NCBI RefSeq assembly: GCF_025150565.1
Contig: NZ_CP102283.1
Location: forward strand, 1,240,001-1,304,000
Reading direction: 5' to 3'
Source of the DNA: Granulicatella adiacens ATCC 49175
GTDB lineage: Bacteria; Bacillota; Bacilli; Lactobacillales; Aerococcaceae
Length of the DNA stretch: 64,000 bases
Under the pieces are notes generated by a model. That model did not search any database. It saw only the letters and a program-made list of their open reading frames with translations, and had not been told where the DNA came from. Position 1 is the stretch's first letter; every line of letters starts with the position of its first letter. Shown piece after piece: positions 18,771-26,405 of this stretch. A program made the position numbers and the translations under genes.

Positions 18771-18956
18771 TTATTCTTCTTTCCTGTCTTTAAAGTAGAA
18801 GGCAGAAAATCCAATGGCACTACCGATAATTGGTGTAAGGCTAATCAATATTTTAGCCAAAAGACTGAGGTTTGTAGCTAGAAAAACGTAGCTAATAACG
18901 AAAAGATTAGTCATTAGTGTCGAAATGATGAGCCCTATTTTTTGTGATTTAAACAT
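18771..18956 (-). CDS. Small two-helix membrane protein
   Basis: A 61-residue protein with two hydrophobic helices (IGLIISTLMTNLFVISYVF and ILISLTPIIGSAIGFSAFYF) and a charged C-terminal tail (KDRKEE). It is the first gene of the operon, with AGGAGG before its ATG, and its stop overlaps the region just before the next start. I do not recognise the family. Confidence 0.7.
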   Translation of the reverse strand: MFKSQKIGLIISTLMTNLFVISYVFLATNLSLLAKILISLTPIIGSAIGFSAFYFKDRKEE

Positions 18957-19092
18957 GATGTATTCCTCCTTTGTTAGAAATAGTTCACATTGAACAGTAA
19001 AATTTTTAGGCTTGTGCCTAATGGCAGATTTTCTTGTAAGAAAAGATTGGTGACTGTAGCATTTGTTATAAATATCTCACCTCTACGTTATA

Positions 19093-19121
19093 ATTATATC
19101 ACATTAAAAAAGAGAATACAA
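19093..19121 (-). promoter_or_regulatory. Promoter of the XRE/membrane-protein operon
   Basis: -35 TTGTAT (19116-19121), 17-bp spacer, -10 TATAAT (19093-19098) on the minus strand. The 18957-19092 leader, about 130 bases, holds no gene. Confidence 0.7.
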
Positions 19122-19221
19122 GTATTAAATCAAAAGATATTTTCTAATCTTTTTTCAATCAGACAAAATTCAGCCAGAAGAATAGTTTAAGCAAGAAAAA
19201 AGCCCAGAAACGTTGGTTTCA

Positions 19222-19680
19222 GGCTCTATAATTTCTGTAGTGGGTAAAACCACTGTAGGAATTATGGAGTCTATTTTGTTGTAGAAAAAAGCCTCATAAG
19301 ACCTATAATGAAAAAGTGACCAAACCCTCATTAGAAAGAATCTTATGGAACAATTAAATTTTATCACAAACATACTTGGAATTAATGACAAAAACATTAT
19401 TATCTTAGTTTATCTTGATGCTGGAACGCATAAAGAAGTCATTGCTAAGCTCGATTATCCTCCCTCTAAATGTCACAACTTCAAGGACAAATGACTAAAT
19501 ATGCCTTTCAAAAAGAATCCAAAATCCCCTACCTCGATTGTGCTGGCTACAAGACTCTCATTCGATTGAGAAAACGCCGTTTCCGCTGTAAAGACTGTAG
19601 AAAAATAGCCATCGCAGAGACTTCCTTAGTCAAGAAGAATCACCAGATCGCAACCATAGTCAAAAAATCAATCTTTTATT
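19222..19680 (+). pseudogene. ISL3-family transposase N-terminal fragment with left IS end, frameshifted
   Basis: The left terminal region starts at GGCTCTATAATTTCTGTAG (19222), which forms an imperfect hairpin with bases 19249-19270. The transposase starts at ATG 19345 (MEQLNFITNILGINDKN) and stops early at 19492. A lost base near 19480-19487 shifts the frame, and the matching sequence goes on as GQMTKYAFQKESKIPYLDC and RCKDCRK (zinc finger). It ends abruptly near KKNHQIATIVKKS, where integrase-like sequence begins. It may be the other half of the 16.9 kb copy or a second insertion. Confidence 0.8.
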
Positions 19681-19689
19681 GTCATTTTT

Positions 19690-20069
19690 TAGAATTTCAT
19701 CAATCTTTTTTATGGAAAATAGAACAAAAAAAGCAACTAAAGCTATTTGGAATCAGACAGAATGAAAAGCAATTCGTTTTCACATACAACAATAGAAAAA
19801 ACGGTATTAACGTTCCACTTCATATTGATTATCTTAATCATCGAATGAATACTATTCGAAGAAGACATCCGGAACTTCCTCCAGCATCTCCTCACAAATT
19901 AAGACACACTGGAGCAACTTTGGCAAGACGGGCTGGAACATCATTAAATGCTATTTCAGAAGCACTTACTCATAGTGACATCCAAATAACGAAGACTTAT
20001 GTTAATACTACAGAAACAGTAAATCAAACAGCAGGAGAAATAGCCTTTAGAAGTCTCAAAAAGCAATAG
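19690..20069 (+). pseudogene. Tyrosine recombinase (integrase) C-terminal remnant, fused in frame to IS sequence
   Basis: The last ~120 residues belong to the catalytic domain of a phage or ICE-type tyrosine integrase: HKLRHTGATLARRAGTS (Arg box), LTHSDIQITKTYVN (His and the nucleophile Tyr). The N-terminal DNA-binding half and first catalytic Arg are missing, replaced by ISL3 transposase sequence, so an open frame 19470-20069 encodes a chimera. Three GGGGTGAA-type direct repeats follow the stop (20070-20100), as found at integrase-proximal att sites. The right att-like repeat lies 105 bases on, consistent with an integrase that targeted rpsI. Confidence 0.82.
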
Positions 20070-20114
20070 GGTGAACTTGGGGTGAATTTTGGGGTGAACT
20101 TTAGTTTTTTGAAC

Positions 20115-20150
20115 AAAAAAAGACATCCAAGAGAAAATTCTTGAATGTCT
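20115..20150 (-). terminator. Intrinsic terminator at the element edge
   Basis: The minus strand forms AGACATTCAAGA / TCTTGGATGTCT with a T7 run. It lies between the integrase stop and the right att repeat and would stop readthrough from rpsI into the element. Confidence 0.7.
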
Positions 20151-20174
20151 GTAAACGTTGATATAATCGTGTTG

Positions 20175-20253
20175 ATTAACGTTTTGAGGCTAGGGCTCCG
20201 CCCGTCGCACCCATGGCTGTAAGTTGCTAAAGCAACAACACCCATGTGAATTG
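20175..20253. other. Right att-like repeat
   Basis: A 79-bp near-identical direct repeat of 14212-14291. It starts with TTAACGTTTTGAG, exactly the last four codons plus stop of rpsI in reverse (20331-20343). The inner part contains palindromes such as GTTGCTAAAGCAAC. With the left copy it bounds a ~5.9 kb segment. Confidence 0.75.
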
Positions 20254-20271
20254 CGTTCGTCAGTTCTCAAC

Positions 20272-20303
20272 AAAAAAAGCACCCTGTATATACAGAGTGC
20301 TTT
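20272..20303 (-). terminator. Terminator of the rplM-rpsI operon
   Basis: The minus strand reads AAAGCACTCTGTA / TACAGGGTGCTTTTTTT, 28 bases after the rpsI stop. Confidence 0.9.
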
Positions 20304-20330
20304 GAGTTTGTAATAAATACTTGTAAAAAA

Positions 20331-20723
20331 TTAACGTTTTGAGAACTGACTCGCTTTACGAGCTTTCTTAAGACCTGGTTTTTTACGTTCTTTCATACGT
20401 GGGTCACGTGTTAATAAGCCAGCAGCTTTTAACACTCCACGGAAGTCAGGGTCAACTGTTAATAATGCACGAGCGATTCCGTGACGGATAGCTCCTGATT
20501 GACCTGTGAATCCACCACCGTTAACGTTCACTAAAACGTCGTATGAACCTAAAGTTTCAGTTAAGTTTAAAGGTTGTTTGATTACTTCGTGTAAGTAAGC
20601 AAATGGGATATATTCTTCGATTGATTTTTTGTTAATTGTAATGTTTCCTGTCCCTGGTACTAAGATAACACGGGCAGTTGAGTTTTTACGGCGTCCAGTG
20701 CCGCGGTATTGTGCTTGAGCCAA
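20331..20723 (-). CDS. rpsI: 30S ribosomal protein S9
   Basis: A 130-residue ribosomal protein uS9 of the small subunit, whose C-terminal tail reaches the P-site tRNA. The family C terminus ([14 protein letters not shown]) is complete, so integration at its 3' end kept the coding sequence. It follows rplM by 13 bases in the usual rplM-rpsI operon. Its last codons form the core that is repeated at 14212 and 20175. Confidence 0.98.
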   Translation of the reverse strand: MAQAQYRGTGRRKNSTARVILVPGTGNITINKKSIEEYIPFAYLHEVIKQPLNLTETLGSYDVLVNVNGGGFTGQSGAIRHGIARALLTVDPDFRGVLKAAGLLTRDPRMKERKKPGLKKARKASQFSKR

Positions 20724-20736
20724 TGCTTTTTCCTCC

Positions 20737-21180
20737 TTAGATTAGTGATTGGATGTCTACTGCTACTGGTTGTTGTGCAGCATGTGGATGTTCAGCTCCA
20801 CCGTAAACATGTAATTTAGTAAATTGACGACGACCTAATGAGTTCTTAGGTAACATGCCTTTGATTGATAATTCAACTAATTTACGAGAGTTGTTAGCAC
20901 GTAATTCACCAGCTGTACGAGCAGTCAATCCACCAGGGTGGTTTGAGTGGTGATAGTAAACTTTATCAGTTGCTTTTTTACCTGTTAAGGCAACTTTGTC
21001 AGCGTTGATGATGATTACGAAATCACCTGTATCAACGTTAGGTGTAAATGTTGGTTTGTTTTTTCCACGTAAAATGCTTGCTGCAACAGCTGAAAGACGT
21101 CCTAATGGCACATCAGTAGCGTCGATAACAACCCAGTTACGTTCTGTAGTGCTAGCTTTAGCCATGTATGTTGTACGCAC
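20737..21180 (-). CDS. rplM: 50S ribosomal protein L13
   Basis: A 147-residue ribosomal protein uL13. I start it at a GTG at 21180 ([16 protein letters not shown]), which has TTGGAGG eight bases upstream and matches the family N terminus. The longer frame from 21195 would begin inside the ribosome site. The family motifs LGRLSA, HNHPGG-like HHSNHPGG and GMLPKN are present. It is the first gene of the rplM-rpsI operon and follows a hairpin leader that L13 probably binds. Confidence 0.97.
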   Translation of the reverse strand: MRTTYMAKASTTERNWVVIDATDVPLGRLSAVAASILRGKNKPTFTPNVDTGDFVIIINADKVALTGKKATDKVYYHHSNHPGGLTARTAGELRANNSRKLVELSIKGMLPKNSLGRRQFTKLHVYGGAEHPHAAQQPVAVDIQSLI

Positions 21181-21189
21181 GATTGTTTC

Positions 21190-21262
21190 CTCCAATTTCT
21201 TTCTTGGTATTCTTCACATTGAGTTTAACGGGGCTCAAATGTGGATCTATTATCTAGAAAAT
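21190..21262 (-). ncRNA. rplM leader (L13-leader type autoregulatory RNA)
   Basis: The minus-strand leader contains a hairpin CACATTTGAG...CTCAATGTG (21215-21243) around a CCCCG loop, followed by GAAGAATACC and the ribosome site. This arrangement matches the known Firmicutes L13 leader. A weak promoter (TTAGCA, 18 bp, GATAAT) overlaps the rplT end at about 21255-21284. Confidence 0.7.
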
Positions 21263-21266
21263 AAAA

Positions 21267-21626
21267 TTATTTTGCTAATGCTTCTTTAGCTTTGTCTGCT
21301 AATACTGTGAATGCAGCTGCATCGTTAACTGCTAAGTCAGCTAACATTTTGCGGTTCATTTCGATACCAGCTAATTTTAAGCCGTGCATTAATTTGCTGT
21401 AGCTTAATCCGTTTAAACGAGCTGCCGCATTGATACGTGCGATCCATAATTTACGGAAGTCACGTTTCTTTTGACGACGGTCACGGTAAGCATACATATA
21501 TGATTTCATGACTGCTTGTTTAGCTGTTTTAAATAATTTTGATTTCGCTCCGTAGTAACCTTTTGCTAATTTTAAAACGCGGTTACGACGACGACGAGTA
21601 ACTGTTCCACCTTTAACACGTGGCAT
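21267..21626 (-). CDS. rplT: 50S ribosomal protein L20
   Basis: A 119-residue ribosomal protein bL20, needed for early 50S assembly, and the autogenous repressor of infC-rpmI-rplT in Firmicutes. The basic N terminus [20 protein letters not shown] and the conserved [17 protein letters not shown] are intact. It is the last gene of the operon, 68 bases after rpmI. Confidence 0.98.
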   Translation of the reverse strand: MPRVKGGTVTRRRRNRVLKLAKGYYGAKSKLFKTAKQAVMKSYMYAYRDRRQKKRDFRKLWIARINAAARLNGLSYSKLMHGLKLAGIEMNRKMLADLAVNDAAAFTVLADKAKEALAK

Positions 21627-21694
21627 AATTAATTCCTCCTTGGTCTATCAGTCTCTTGCGACTGGCTTGAAAATGTAATAGTTTGCGTGCTGAA

Positions 21695-21895
21695 TTAACG
21701 CATTTGACTTAATTGTTGTTTAATACGTTTGATGTCAGTAGCGTGAACCATTGTTTGTTTACGCAAGTGACGACGTTGTTTTTTAGTTTTGCCATGGAAA
21801 CGGTGGCTTGTGAAGGCTTGAGAACGTTTTAATCCTCCACCACCTGTACGTTTGAAACGTTTAGCTGAACCACGGTGTGTTTTTTGTTTTGGCAT
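21695..21895 (-). CDS. rpmI: 50S ribosomal protein L35
   Basis: A 66-residue, highly basic ribosomal protein bL35 with the typical [18 protein letters not shown] start. It lies between infC and rplT in the conserved order, with AGGAGG before its ATG. Confidence 0.98.
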   Translation of the reverse strand: MPKQKTHRGSAKRFKRTGGGGLKRSQAFTSHRFHGKTKKQRRHLRKQTMVHATDIKRIKQQLSQMR

Positions 21896-21918
21896 GAGAC
21901 TTTCCTCCTGTTACTTTT

Positions 21919-22434
21919 TTACTTATCATTCTTAGGTGCTAACATCAAGAACATGCTTCGTCCGTCCATTTTAGCCTTTTGTTCAACTGTTGCGATTTCA
22001 GAAACTTGTTCTGCTAAACGCTCGAGAACTTTTTGGCCAATCTCTTTATGAGTAATGGCACGACCTTTGAAGCGAATGCTTGCTTTGACTTTATCACCTT
22101 TTTCAAGGAACTTGATCGCCGCTTTTAACTTCGTATTAAAGTCGTTCTCATCAATTGTAGGGCTTAGACGCACTTCTTTGATATTGATGACTTTTTGGTT
22201 TTTGCGAGCTTCTCGTTCTTTTTTCTGCTGTTCAAAACGATATTTACCATAATCCATGATTCTGGCAACTGGCGGTTTTGCGTTTGGCGAAACTAATACT
22301 AGATCAAGTCCAGCTTGTTCTGCTAAACGTAAAGCATCATTTTTCGTTTGAACACCAATTTGTTCACCGTTATTGTCAATAACACGTAACTCACGAGCGC
22401 GAATTCCATCATTGACCATCATATCTTTTGCTAT
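21919..22434 (-). CDS. infC: Translation initiation factor IF-3
   Basis: A 171-residue IF-3 that prevents premature 50S joining and checks the start codon. The N domain ([17 protein letters not shown]), linker and C domain ([29 protein letters not shown]) are complete. The frame extends upstream to 22656 without a stop, but GGAGGTG at 22441-22447 places the start at a rare ATA (22434) or ATC (22437), followed by AKDMM. Non-canonical starts are a known infC feature that lets IF-3 repress its own translation. The ATG at 22422 is the fallback. Confidence 0.93.
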   Translation of the reverse strand: MAKDMMVNDGIRARELRVIDNNGEQIGVQTKNDALRLAEQAGLDLVLVSPNAKPPVARIMDYGKYRFEQQKKEREARKNQKVINIKEVRLSPTIDENDFNTKLKAAIKFLEKGDKVKASIRFKGRAITHKEIGQKVLERLAEQVSEIATVEQKAKMDGRSMFLMLAPKNDK

Positions 22435-22447
22435 GATATTCACCTCC

Positions 22448-22600
22448 AAGAATATTTGAGAGAAAAAAAGCAAAAAAGCAACGGAAGTAATCGAATACTC
22501 CCGCTGCCAATGTCTTTTTAAAACTTGAACATTTCCTATCAGCCCAAGGACCCTTGTCAACTTAGGCGAGAAGCGGGATGCTTCTGCTTGTTTTCTCAAC
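22448..22600 (-). ncRNA. infC-rpmI-rplT leader with attenuator
   Basis: An approximately 150-nt untranslated leader. It contains AGAAGCATCCCGCTTCT (a hairpin near 22567-22585) and a 12-pair stem GCAGCGGGAGTA / TACTTCCGTTGC followed by TTTTTT (22472-22507), a good intrinsic terminator before the infC ribosome site. In related bacteria this operon is controlled by L20 binding its leader; that the same holds here is inference. Confidence 0.75.
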
Positions 22601-22606
22601 TCCAAT

Positions 22607-22635
22607 AGTCTACCAAATAATAGAGAATCTGTCAA
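22607..22635 (-). promoter_or_regulatory. Promoter of infC-rpmI-rplT
   Basis: -35 TTGACA (22630-22635), 17-bp spacer, -10 TAGACT (22607-22612) on the minus strand. Confidence 0.85.
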
Positions 22636-22719
22636 TACATATCTCTTTACTGGCAACCTATCGATTAACTTTTAATAATATACCTTTCTAGCTTGCTTTT
22701 GTCAATATTTTTAGTCACA

Positions 22720-22748
22720 TTGTTTTCCCTTTTTGTGACTGATATAAT
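22720..22748 (+). promoter_or_regulatory. Promoter of the acyl-CoA synthetase-like gene
   Basis: -35 TTGTTT (22720-22725), 17-bp spacer, -10 TATAAT (22743-22748), then AAAGGAG before the ATG at 22774. Confidence 0.75.
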
Positions 22749-22773
22749 AAATATCAATGAAAGGAGTTTTGTT

Positions 22774-24285
22774 ATGTCATTTAAACCACTGCAACTCTAT
22801 AAAAACTATAAAGAAGCTTGCGAAAAATTTCCTGACTGCTCTATTTTTGTAGATACTAAAACATCTGCTTTTCCAGAATTAGGTACCCAAACAACGTATG
22901 AAGCCACTCATGCATCGATTGTCAAGCGCGCCCGTCAATTAGCAACTCTTGGGGTTCGACAAGGCGATAAAGTTCTCCTCTATAAGAGTTCCTCTGTAGA
23001 TACGTACTGGCTTGCAGTTAGTGTATGCTATCTTGGCGCTATTCCAGTGATGACTTCATTTCATCTTTCTAGTGAAGTTATTGAGATTTTCTCTGAGCGC
23101 TTAGAAAAGCCATGGATTCTGTTTGACGACGTTACTGCTGAAAGAATTACCCCTTTACCTGAAGAGGTGAAAAAACGTGCGTTCTCAGTTAGTGATGTCC
23201 TCCAGGCCGATGAAGCGGATGTTGATTTTAATCCACTACCAGACACCGAGATTAGTTACATGACGCATACTAGTGGAACGACTGGCGTGCCCAAACTCAT
23301 TGCTCATTCTGCAATTAGTATGGGGTGGCGAATTGCCTTCCAACAAAGCATCATGGAGAAAATGGACCGTGTTGATTTATTGGCTTTCCATATTTCACCC
23401 GTTCATTCCCGCTTTAATATTGGTATGTCTTCGCTCATGAATCTTGGCTATCCTTATTTCTATATTGCTGATCCAAGTGTTCAAAATGTAGAGAAGGTTT
23501 TACAGCATCACTCTCCTCTTGCAATTGAGACACATCCGAATAATTTTGTCCAGTGGGCTCACCTTGCAAAAGAGAAACCTCATTTATTTGAAAATACACG
23601 TTACTATCACTCTACTTTTGACGCAATTAATAAAGAAATAATGGCTACTTTCTTACGAACCAATAAAGAAGGCAATGGTATTTACTTACAAATCTACGGT
23701 CAAAGTGAATGTGGGCCAGCGATTGTGCGGAAACATACCCTTGAAAGTCTTCCTACTACAGATGTTCGAAATATGGGCGTTGGTTATCTTGATTTCACAA
23801 AAGCGCGAATTGCAAATGAACACGGGACTCCTCTTCCAGTAAACACTCCAGGAAATATCCATTTGTTTTCCAAAGGACGTGCTGTGACTTACTATAAAGA
23901 GGAAGACCGATTCAATGCGAATGTCTACGGCGACTGGTGGGATACTGGTGACTATGGATATATCAACGAATCGGGAGAACTCATCTTGCAAGACCGTCAA
24001 GTTGATTTAGTCGAATCTCTACCAAGTACGCTTGCCATCGAAGACTTCTTGCTCGATACTCACGATTGGATTGAAGAAATCGTCATTGTAAAAGATCCAA
24101 ATGGCTATCCTCAACCAGTTGTGGCGGTGAAAGGTGATGGCGAATTCCTATGGGATGCATGGTGGAAAACACTCGTGAACCTTCCCCACTTAAACGAACC
24201 GATTATCCTACCGTTTGACGAATTCCCACGAACTGCCACGATGAAAGTCCAACGTCGTGCACTCGAACAACAACTATTTCAATAA
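22774..24285 (+). CDS. AMP-dependent acyl-CoA synthetase / ligase-like protein
   Basis: A 503-residue adenylate-forming enzyme that should activate a carboxylic acid as acyl-AMP. Motifs: P-loop-like HTSGTTGVPKL (~165), YGQSECGP (~305), GDWWDTGDYGY (~390) and the catalytic Lys in TATMKVQRR near the C terminus. I start it at the ATG at 22774, which has AAAGGAG upstream; the upstream in-frame extension crosses the promoter. Alone between its own promoter and terminator, it has no pathway neighbours and its substrate cannot be told. Confidence 0.82.
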   Translation: MSFKPLQLYKNYKEACEKFPDCSIFVDTKTSAFPELGTQTTYEATHASIVKRARQLATLGVRQGDKVLLYKSSSVDTYWLAVSVCYLGAIPVMTSFHLSSEVIEIFSERLEKPWILFDDVTAERITPLPEEVKKRAFSVSDVLQADEADVDFNPLPDTEISYMTHTSGTTGVPKLIAHSAISMGWRIAFQQSIMEKMDRVDLLAFHISPVHSRFNIGMSSLMNLGYPYFYIADPSVQNVEKVLQHHSPLAIETHPNNFVQWAHLAKEKPHLFENTRYYHSTFDAINKEIMATFLRTNKEGNGIYLQIYGQSECGPAIVRKHTLESLPTTDVRNMGVGYLDFTKARIANEHGTPLPVNTPGNIHLFSKGRAVTYYKEEDRFNANVYGDWWDTGDYGYINESGELILQDRQVDLVESLPSTLAIEDFLLDTHDWIEEIVIVKDPNGYPQPVVAVKGDGEFLWDAWWKTLVNLPHLNEPIILPFDEFPRTATMKVQRRALEQQLFQ

Positions 24286-24288
24286 AAT

Positions 24289-24325
24289 AAAGAGTCGTAT
24301 TTCGATATGAAATACGACTCTTTTT
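24289..24325 (+). terminator. Terminator after the acyl-CoA synthetase-like gene
   Basis: AAAGAGTCGTATTT / AAATACGACTCTTTTT hairpin right after the stop. Being symmetric, it can also terminate the converging S9 peptidase gene. Confidence 0.9.
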
Positions 24326-24336
24326 CTATTCAATGG

Positions 24337-26286
24337 TTATTTTGAATACTCCTCAAACCAGTCCGTAATAGCTTTTAGACGTTCTTGACGAAGATTTGGT
24401 AATCCTTGACGAGAGAGTCCATGACTAGACTGTGGGAAGAGAATCATTTTTGTAGGCACATTGTTTTTACGCATGGCCATATACATTTGCTCCCCTTGCT
24501 CTTGTGGGCAACGTAAGTCACTTTGTCCGTGTAAAACAAGCAATGGAGTTTTTGCGTTTTTGGCATGAGCTACTGGTGACATTTCCCATAGGCGTTTAGG
24601 ATTATGAATGTCATCAAGCAATTGTTTTTCCACGAAGAATGGTCCAATATCACTTGTGCCGTAGAAGCTAATCCAGTTGCTGATAGAACGTTGTGTGACG
24701 GCTGCACGGAAGCGGTCCGTATGCGTTACAATCCAGTTTGTCATGAATCCGCCATAACTTCCTCCAGCAACATATAATTGGTCCGCATCGACTTCAGGAT
24801 GTGTTTCTAAGATATAGTCTACCCCCATCATTAAGTCGTCGAAATCATGGTTCCCGTAGTCGCCAAGAATACTCTTCACGAAGTTCTGTCCGTAAGTATT
24901 ACTTCCGCGTGGGTTAATCATGATGACTCCGTAGCCTTTAGCAGCAAGTGCTTGCATTTCATGGAAGAAACTTTCTCCGTAAGCCACTTGCGGTCCACCA
25001 TGTACATAGAGAATTGCCGCGTGCTTATCTTTCTTTTCGACTGGTGGCATATACCATCCGTGGATATCCCAGTTGTCGTAACCTTTATACGTAAAGCGTT
25101 CAGGCGTTGTAACGATATGTTCCGCCAAGTATGCTTCATTTGGATTATAAAGGTTTGTAATTTCTCCAGTGGTTAAATCCAATTTTGCTAACGCGCTTGG
25201 AAGTGTCGTCGTTGAATAAGTGATAACCAGCTCTTTTTCTGAGATGATTTTGGCTCCTGTAATATGAACCTCTTTATCAAAAAGAACTTCATTTCTTCCA
25301 TCTAAGAAGAGACGGTATAAGACGATTTTCCCTTCCACACTCGCACTTACAAGGAAGCTTTCCTCATCCATCCATTGAGGTTCAACTCCAGTAACCGATT
25401 GTTGGAAGTCAGCAACTAGCCAGTCTCCCCATTCCACATCTAATCCAGACGTTAAATTTAAAATACTTCCTTCTGAACCTGGTTGACCTTCTTTATTGAA
25501 TACGATGTCTACTTGTGTAACAAAACCGTGTTCCCCTGAATTATAAGCTAAAATAACTCCTTCTTTTGAATCCAACATATAGCGGTAAGACTCATCTGTT
25601 CCAGCTTCAAGAATAGGATGAATATCCCCAGTGGCCACATCCACATAGCAAGCCTCTGCACTATCTAATGTCCAACGAATATTAGATAAATCACGGTCTA
25701 CAACAAGGCTTCCTCCATCATGTAACACATCCCTGAACAATATAGAATCTTCAGTTTCAAAAAGTGTCTTCACTTCTTTAGTAGCTACTTCTACCTGTTT
25801 AATTTGGGTTGTTTCTTTATTCGGTAAGAAGCTTCCTCCATCGAATCGATACGTTGTTTTTTCAACGATGATCGGTTGAGGGAATTCTTCTTTCTTTTCT
25901 TCTTCATCAGCTTTAGTCGTTTGATAATATATAGACTGACTATCCTTTCCCCAAACATATACGGAAACACCTTTTTTCTCCTGTGTCAGAGCGATGGCTT
26001 TCCCACCTGTTACAGCTTGAATCTTCAATTGAGGAGTTTTATCTTCTCCTTCATTACTGACAAAACTAATCCACTTCCCATCCGGCGATACTTGAAGCGA
26101 TGAATTGACCGTTCCATCATCTCCGTAAGGTACTTTTCCTTCGTTAGTGTACTTATAAATAGCTGTTTCATAAGTATTCTTCTTTTCATTCATCTTCGTT
26201 TCTGTAAAGAAGATGTCCCCTCCAGCCACAACCGGTTGAGCTACGTTTTTTAATTCAAATAGATCTTTTTGTTCGATTTTCTTCAT
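24337..26286 (-). CDS. S9 family prolyl oligopeptidase / acylaminoacyl peptidase
   Basis: A 649-residue cytoplasmic serine peptidase of family S9C. An N-terminal seven-bladed beta-propeller (~1-390, with repeats such as QVSPDGKWISFVS) gates an alpha/beta-hydrolase domain. The catalytic triad is visible as Ser in GGSYGGFMTNW, Asp in HGQSDLRCPQEQ and His in PQSSHGLSRQG. It would trim short peptides. I chose the ATG at 26286 (MKKIEQKDLFEL), with AAAGGAG upstream, over the longer frame at 26352. It is a single gene facing the acyl-CoA synthetase-like gene. Confidence 0.93.
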   Translation of the reverse strand: MKKIEQKDLFELKNVAQPVVAGGDIFFTETKMNEKKNTYETAIYKYTNEGKVPYGDDGTVNSSLQVSPDGKWISFVSNEGEDKTPQLKIQAVTGGKAIALTQEKKGVSVYVWGKDSQSIYYQTTKADEEEKKEEFPQPIIVEKTTYRFDGGSFLPNKETTQIKQVEVATKEVKTLFETEDSILFRDVLHDGGSLVVDRDLSNIRWTLDSAEACYVDVATGDIHPILEAGTDESYRYMLDSKEGVILAYNSGEHGFVTQVDIVFNKEGQPGSEGSILNLTSGLDVEWGDWLVADFQQSVTGVEPQWMDEESFLVSASVEGKIVLYRLFLDGRNEVLFDKEVHITGAKIISEKELVITYSTTTLPSALAKLDLTTGEITNLYNPNEAYLAEHIVTTPERFTYKGYDNWDIHGWYMPPVEKKDKHAAILYVHGGPQVAYGESFFHEMQALAAKGYGVIMINPRGSNTYGQNFVKSILGDYGNHDFDDLMMGVDYILETHPEVDADQLYVAGGSYGGFMTNWIVTHTDRFRAAVTQRSISNWISFYGTSDIGPFFVEKQLLDDIHNPKRLWEMSPVAHAKNAKTPLLVLHGQSDLRCPQEQGEQMYMAMRKNNVPTKMILFPQSSHGLSRQGLPNLRQERLKAITDWFEEYSK

Positions 26287-26354
26287 ATTATCACTCCTTT
26301 TGCGCGTGTACTCTTTCAGTCTACTCTTATAAAGAAAGTTTTGCAACGGCAAAC

Positions 26355-26390
26355 AAAAAGCGCGAGACTATCTTTTCTAGTCTCACGCTT
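26355..26390 (-). terminator. Terminator of the CshA-like adhesin gene
   Basis: The minus strand forms AAGCGTGAGACTA / TAGTCTCGCGCTTTTTG, 15 bases after the stop. Confidence 0.88.
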
Positions 26391-26405
26391 CATTTGATTG
26401 ATTGG

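Noticed and set aside
19170..19397. 75-residue minus-strand frame near the ISL3 left end
   Set aside because: It overlaps the IS terminal hairpin and the transposase start and has no ribosome site.
22435..22656. N-terminal extension of IF-3 ([13 protein letters not shown]...)
   Set aside because: It spans the leader, terminator hairpin and promoter; the family start lies at the ribosome site near 22434.
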